Source of the DNA: a bacterium
Lineage (GTDB): Bacteria > Spirochaetota > UBA4802 > UBA5550
Assembly (NCBI GenBank): GCA_024224995.1
Contig: JAAENB010000439.1
Span: 1-16,398, forward strand
Length of the DNA stretch: 16,398 nucleotides
Direction: 5' to 3'
The notes beneath the pieces are model-generated. The model ran no database searches. It was given only the letters and a program-made list of their open reading frames with translations, and was not told the origin of the DNA. Position 1 is the first letter of the stretch; the number at the start of each line of letters is the position of its first letter. Position numbers and translations under genes: made by a program. Below are positions 14,557 to 16,398 of this stretch, piece by piece.

Positions 14557-14663
14557 CTTTCAAAATAGTTAGCTTTTGCCTATACTGTTAACCTTGATTC
14601 CTGTCCGTTTTCTTCTATATAACACCTCTGTGGACAGTTCTCTCCTTTTTAGTTTTTCTGGGT

Positions 14664-14946
14664 ATCTTACCGATCTCGCCACTACTTCAATGGCTGTTGC
14701 TGATTCTATTTATGCCGCCAATAATGATATTTATGTAAGCGGTTCATATTTTAATGGTGTTAAAACCGACCTGGATAACGAAAACTTGCGGACTCGCACT
14801 AGCGCAATGCAGATTTCCGGTAGTGATATATATATCAGCGGCCGTTGTGAGTCCGATAATGATGGTGTGGAAATGGGCCCCTGTTATTGGAAAAACGGGG
14901 CTTTGATTAAGCTGCAGTAAGTTTTTCCGGTACGCGTAGGGTGATA
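14664..14946 (+). pseudogene. Collapsed 3' copy of the propeller lipoprotein gene
   Basis: From ATCTTACCGAT at 14664 to beyond the stop (14920) this matches the last part of the gene at 15370-16371, including about 25 nt of 3' flank (14921-14946 against 16372-16398). The encoded piece holds the last two repeats: NNDIYVSGS, then KTDLDNENLRTRTSAMQ and GPCYWKNGALIKLQ. One 33-nt segment is missing between AATGGT direct repeats (16171-16176 and 16204-16209 in the gene), an exact 11 codons. The frame extends upstream only to a TTG at 14576 without a signal peptide, so it is very unlikely to be functional. Confidence 0.85.
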
Positions 14947-14956
14947 ATAGTTTGTT

Positions 14957-15094
14957 TCAGGGCTTTTTTCTGTTTTCCGGGTCTTGACCTTTATTCAATA
15001 TAGTTTGATGGGATTCTTCCGGAAATGCAAGTAAACAATGATGTACCGCGGCGATTATTATTCCTATAATTTTTCGATTTAATAATGAGTTCAT
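14957..15094 (-). CDS. Possible small hydrophobic protein, 45 aa
   Basis: The ATG at 15094 has an excellent GGGAGG ribosome site 5 nt upstream. The product begins MNSLLNRKIIGIIIAAVHHC, with a membrane-span-like stretch (about 9-24), and ends in a charged tail (GQDPENRKKP). It is shaped like small membrane peptides such as type I toxins, but no known family was recognised. It lies on the opposite strand between the collapsed and intact propeller genes. Only the ribosome site and shape support it. Confidence 0.4.
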   Translation of the reverse strand: MNSLLNRKIIGIIIAAVHHCLLAFPEESHQTILNKGQDPENRKKP

Positions 15095-15177
15095 TTAATC
15101 CTCCCTTTGACTAAAAAATAAAATCTGTCTTCATTTATATCTTATAATGTATTAAAAAAGAGTGTTTGCGGCTATTG

Positions 15178-15257
15178 CATGGAAATGAACGCCAGGTGGG
15201 AAGGAACGAATGCCGGGTGAATGGAATGAACAACAGTATTTGGGAACAAACGCCCTG
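15178..15257 (+). repeat. Degenerate GAATGAAC-type repeat, copy C (tandem)
   Basis: Four imperfect units of about 18-22 nt: GAAATGAACGCCAGGTGG, GAAGGAACGAATGCCGGGTG, AATGGAATGAACAACAG and GGGAACAAACGCCCTG. It is the longest copy of a family also seen at 6239-6281 (minus) and 13439-13455. It lies between the collapsed and intact propeller genes. Confidence 0.5.
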
Positions 15258-15268
15258 TTTTCTTCTAC

Positions 15269-15291
15269 AAGAACAGGTCTGTTCTTTTTTT
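15269..15291 (+). terminator. Rho-independent terminator-like hairpin
   Basis: AAGAACA and TGTTCTT pair around a GGTC loop and are followed directly by a run of T's on the plus strand (15285-15291). It would end transcription coming from the collapsed copy before the propeller gene. Confidence 0.6.
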
Positions 15292-15320
15292 ATTACCTCC
15301 ACGCTTTTTTTAAATTAATC

Positions 15321-15348
15321 TTTACAAACTATCTCAATTTCATATTCT
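15321..15348 (+). promoter_or_regulatory. Sigma70-type promoter of the propeller lipoprotein gene
   Basis: TTTACA (15321-15326) and TATTCT (15343-15348) are 16 bp apart; the ATG at 15370 is 21 nt beyond the -10 box with AAGGAG in between. It sits just after the terminator hairpin. Confidence 0.5.
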
Positions 15349-15369
15349 AGAAAAACAAGGAGAATAATA

Positions 15370-16371
15370 ATGAAACAATATGGAAATTTTATATTTATCG
15401 CGCTAATTTGCCTTTTTCTTAACTGCTTTGAAGATTCTTCAAATCCCGGTAATGACATTGTATTTCGCGGTGAAGCAACTTCAATATCTATTTCAAATAA
15501 TGATGTTTTTATCTCCGGCAGTTATGAGAACAAAGCCTGCTATTGGAAAAATAATACCAGGATTGACTTAACTGACGGCTCAATCATAGCTTATGCTTCA
15601 TCCATATTCATCAATGAGGATGATATCTATATTGCCGGAAATTACAACCTGAATGCGTGTTACTGGAAAAATGGCTCCAGGATTGATCTTTCCAATCCTG
15701 AGGCTGAAAATTCTACCAATAGAAAATCAAGTTACGCGCAGCCCAAATCATCCGCGAATTCAATCTTTGTTGATAATGGTGATATTTATATTACCGGTTA
15801 TATATACGGCAGTGATGGGTATAAAGCCTGTTACTGGAAAAATAATACTTTGAGTATCATGAGTACAGGATATTGCGGACATTCAATAGTTGTTTCCAAC
15901 AATGATATTTATATTTCCGGCGATGGTTTTAGCGACGCGTGCTATTGGGAAAATGGTTCTTTCAATAATCTTCCCGGCGCCTATTCTGCGACTTCAATCT
16001 TCCTGTTAAACGATGATATTTATATCTCCGGTTTCGGTGACTCGAATGTTGCATGTTATTGGAAAAATGGGGTGATTACACATCTTACCGATATCTCCTC
16101 TACTTCAATGGCTGTTGCTGATTCTATTTATGCCGTCAATAATGATATTTACGTTAGCGGTTCATATTATAATGGTTACATGCACGTGGCTTGTTTATGG
16201 AAAAATGGTGTTAAAACCGACCTGGATAATGAAAACTTGCGGACCCGGACCAGCGCAATGCAGGTTTCCGGTAATGATATATATATCAGCGGCCGTTGTG
16301 TTTCCGATAATGATGGTGTGGAAGTGGGCCCCTGTTATTGGAAAAACGGGGCTTTGATTAAGCTGCAGTGA
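15370..16371 (+). CDS. Seven-repeat beta-propeller-like lipoprotein, 333 aa
   Basis: ATG 15370 follows a strong AAGGAG site. The signal peptide ends at LFLNC, a lipobox with Asn before the Cys (about residue 19). From about residue 35 to the end are seven repeats of 38-48 residues with the core NNDIYISG, a variable loop, then ACYWKNG and a short xxxL end. Seven such WD-like units would close a beta-propeller. The unit resembles the Trp-rich strands of the FG-GAP protein only in the WKN motif. It is probably a surface-exposed binding protein; ligand and family name are unknown. The stop is followed by the same 3' flank as the collapsed copy at 14664-14946, showing that a DNA segment rather than the coding part alone was duplicated. 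Confidence 0.88.
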   Translation: MKQYGNFIFIALICLFLNCFEDSSNPGNDIVFRGEATSISISNNDVFISGSYENKACYWKNNTRIDLTDGSIIAYASSIFINEDDIYIAGNYNLNACYWKNGSRIDLSNPEAENSTNRKSSYAQPKSSANSIFVDNGDIYITGYIYGSDGYKACYWKNNTLSIMSTGYCGHSIVVSNNDIYISGDGFSDACYWENGSFNNLPGAYSATSIFLLNDDIYISGFGDSNVACYWKNGVITHLTDISSTSMAVADSIYAVNNDIYVSGSYYNGYMHVACLWKNGVKTDLDNENLRTRTSAMQVSGNDIYISGRCVSDNDGVEVGPCYWKNGALIKLQ

Positions 16372-16398
16372 GTTTTTCCGGTACGCGCAGGGGTGACC

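Overview
The window reads like an accessory, surface-protein-rich stretch of a Gram-negative-type (diderm) bacterium of moderate GC. Six intact or partial genes (1-193, 1208, 4893, 5349, 11531, 13614, 15370) carry lipoprotein signal peptides, and the FG-GAP protein and the TonB-dependent receptor have ordinary export signals. Several lipoboxes are relaxed (N or S before the Cys), which together with the overall gene mix would suit a spirochaete or a similar environmental anaerobe; this is a guess, since there is no rRNA or other phylogenetic marker here.

Layout. 1-1130: the start of a lipoprotein gene on the minus strand, two decayed gene 3' ends lying tail-to-tail (UPF0158-like on plus, COG3044 ABC-class ATPase on minus), a 75-codon minus-strand gene with a good sigma70 promoter and paired operator-like dyads upstream, and the first copy of a 33-bp palindromic repeat. 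1208-4675: a TorT-like periplasmic binding protein and a hybrid histidine kinase, a two-gene sensory operon. 4676-5252: a collapsed copy and then an intact copy of a tiny Cys/Tyr/Asp-rich lipoprotein gene, each followed by the palindrome. 5287-6092: a two-domain lipoprotein behind a near-consensus sigma54 promoter. 6095-6250: a collapsed copy of the TonB-dependent receptor gene that lies at 8389-10551. 6353-8167: an exported FG-GAP/VCBS repeat protein. 10720-11406: an unrecognised gene divergent from the receptor. 13255-11531 (minus): a DUF4157-LysM-second zincin protein followed by a small lipoprotein. 14495-13614 (minus): an SVSGG-repeat lipoprotein behind a second sigma54 promoter. 14664-14946 and 15370-16371: a collapsed and an intact copy of a seven-repeat propeller lipoprotein.

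The theme is cell-surface and secreted repeat proteins plus one sensory pair. The most unusual feature is structural: three genes each have a same-orientation partial duplicate nearby that keeps the 3' part and has shrunk through deletions between short direct repeats. Five of these deletions (24, 27, 30, 33 and 123 nt) are exact multiples of three. Two interspersed repeat families (a 33-bp palindrome and a degenerate GAATGAAC-type repeat) lie next to the duplicates. The DUF4157 protein with two HELTH motifs is the best candidate for an injected or processed effector. No phage-like, IS transposase, CRISPR, tRNA or rRNA feature was seen.
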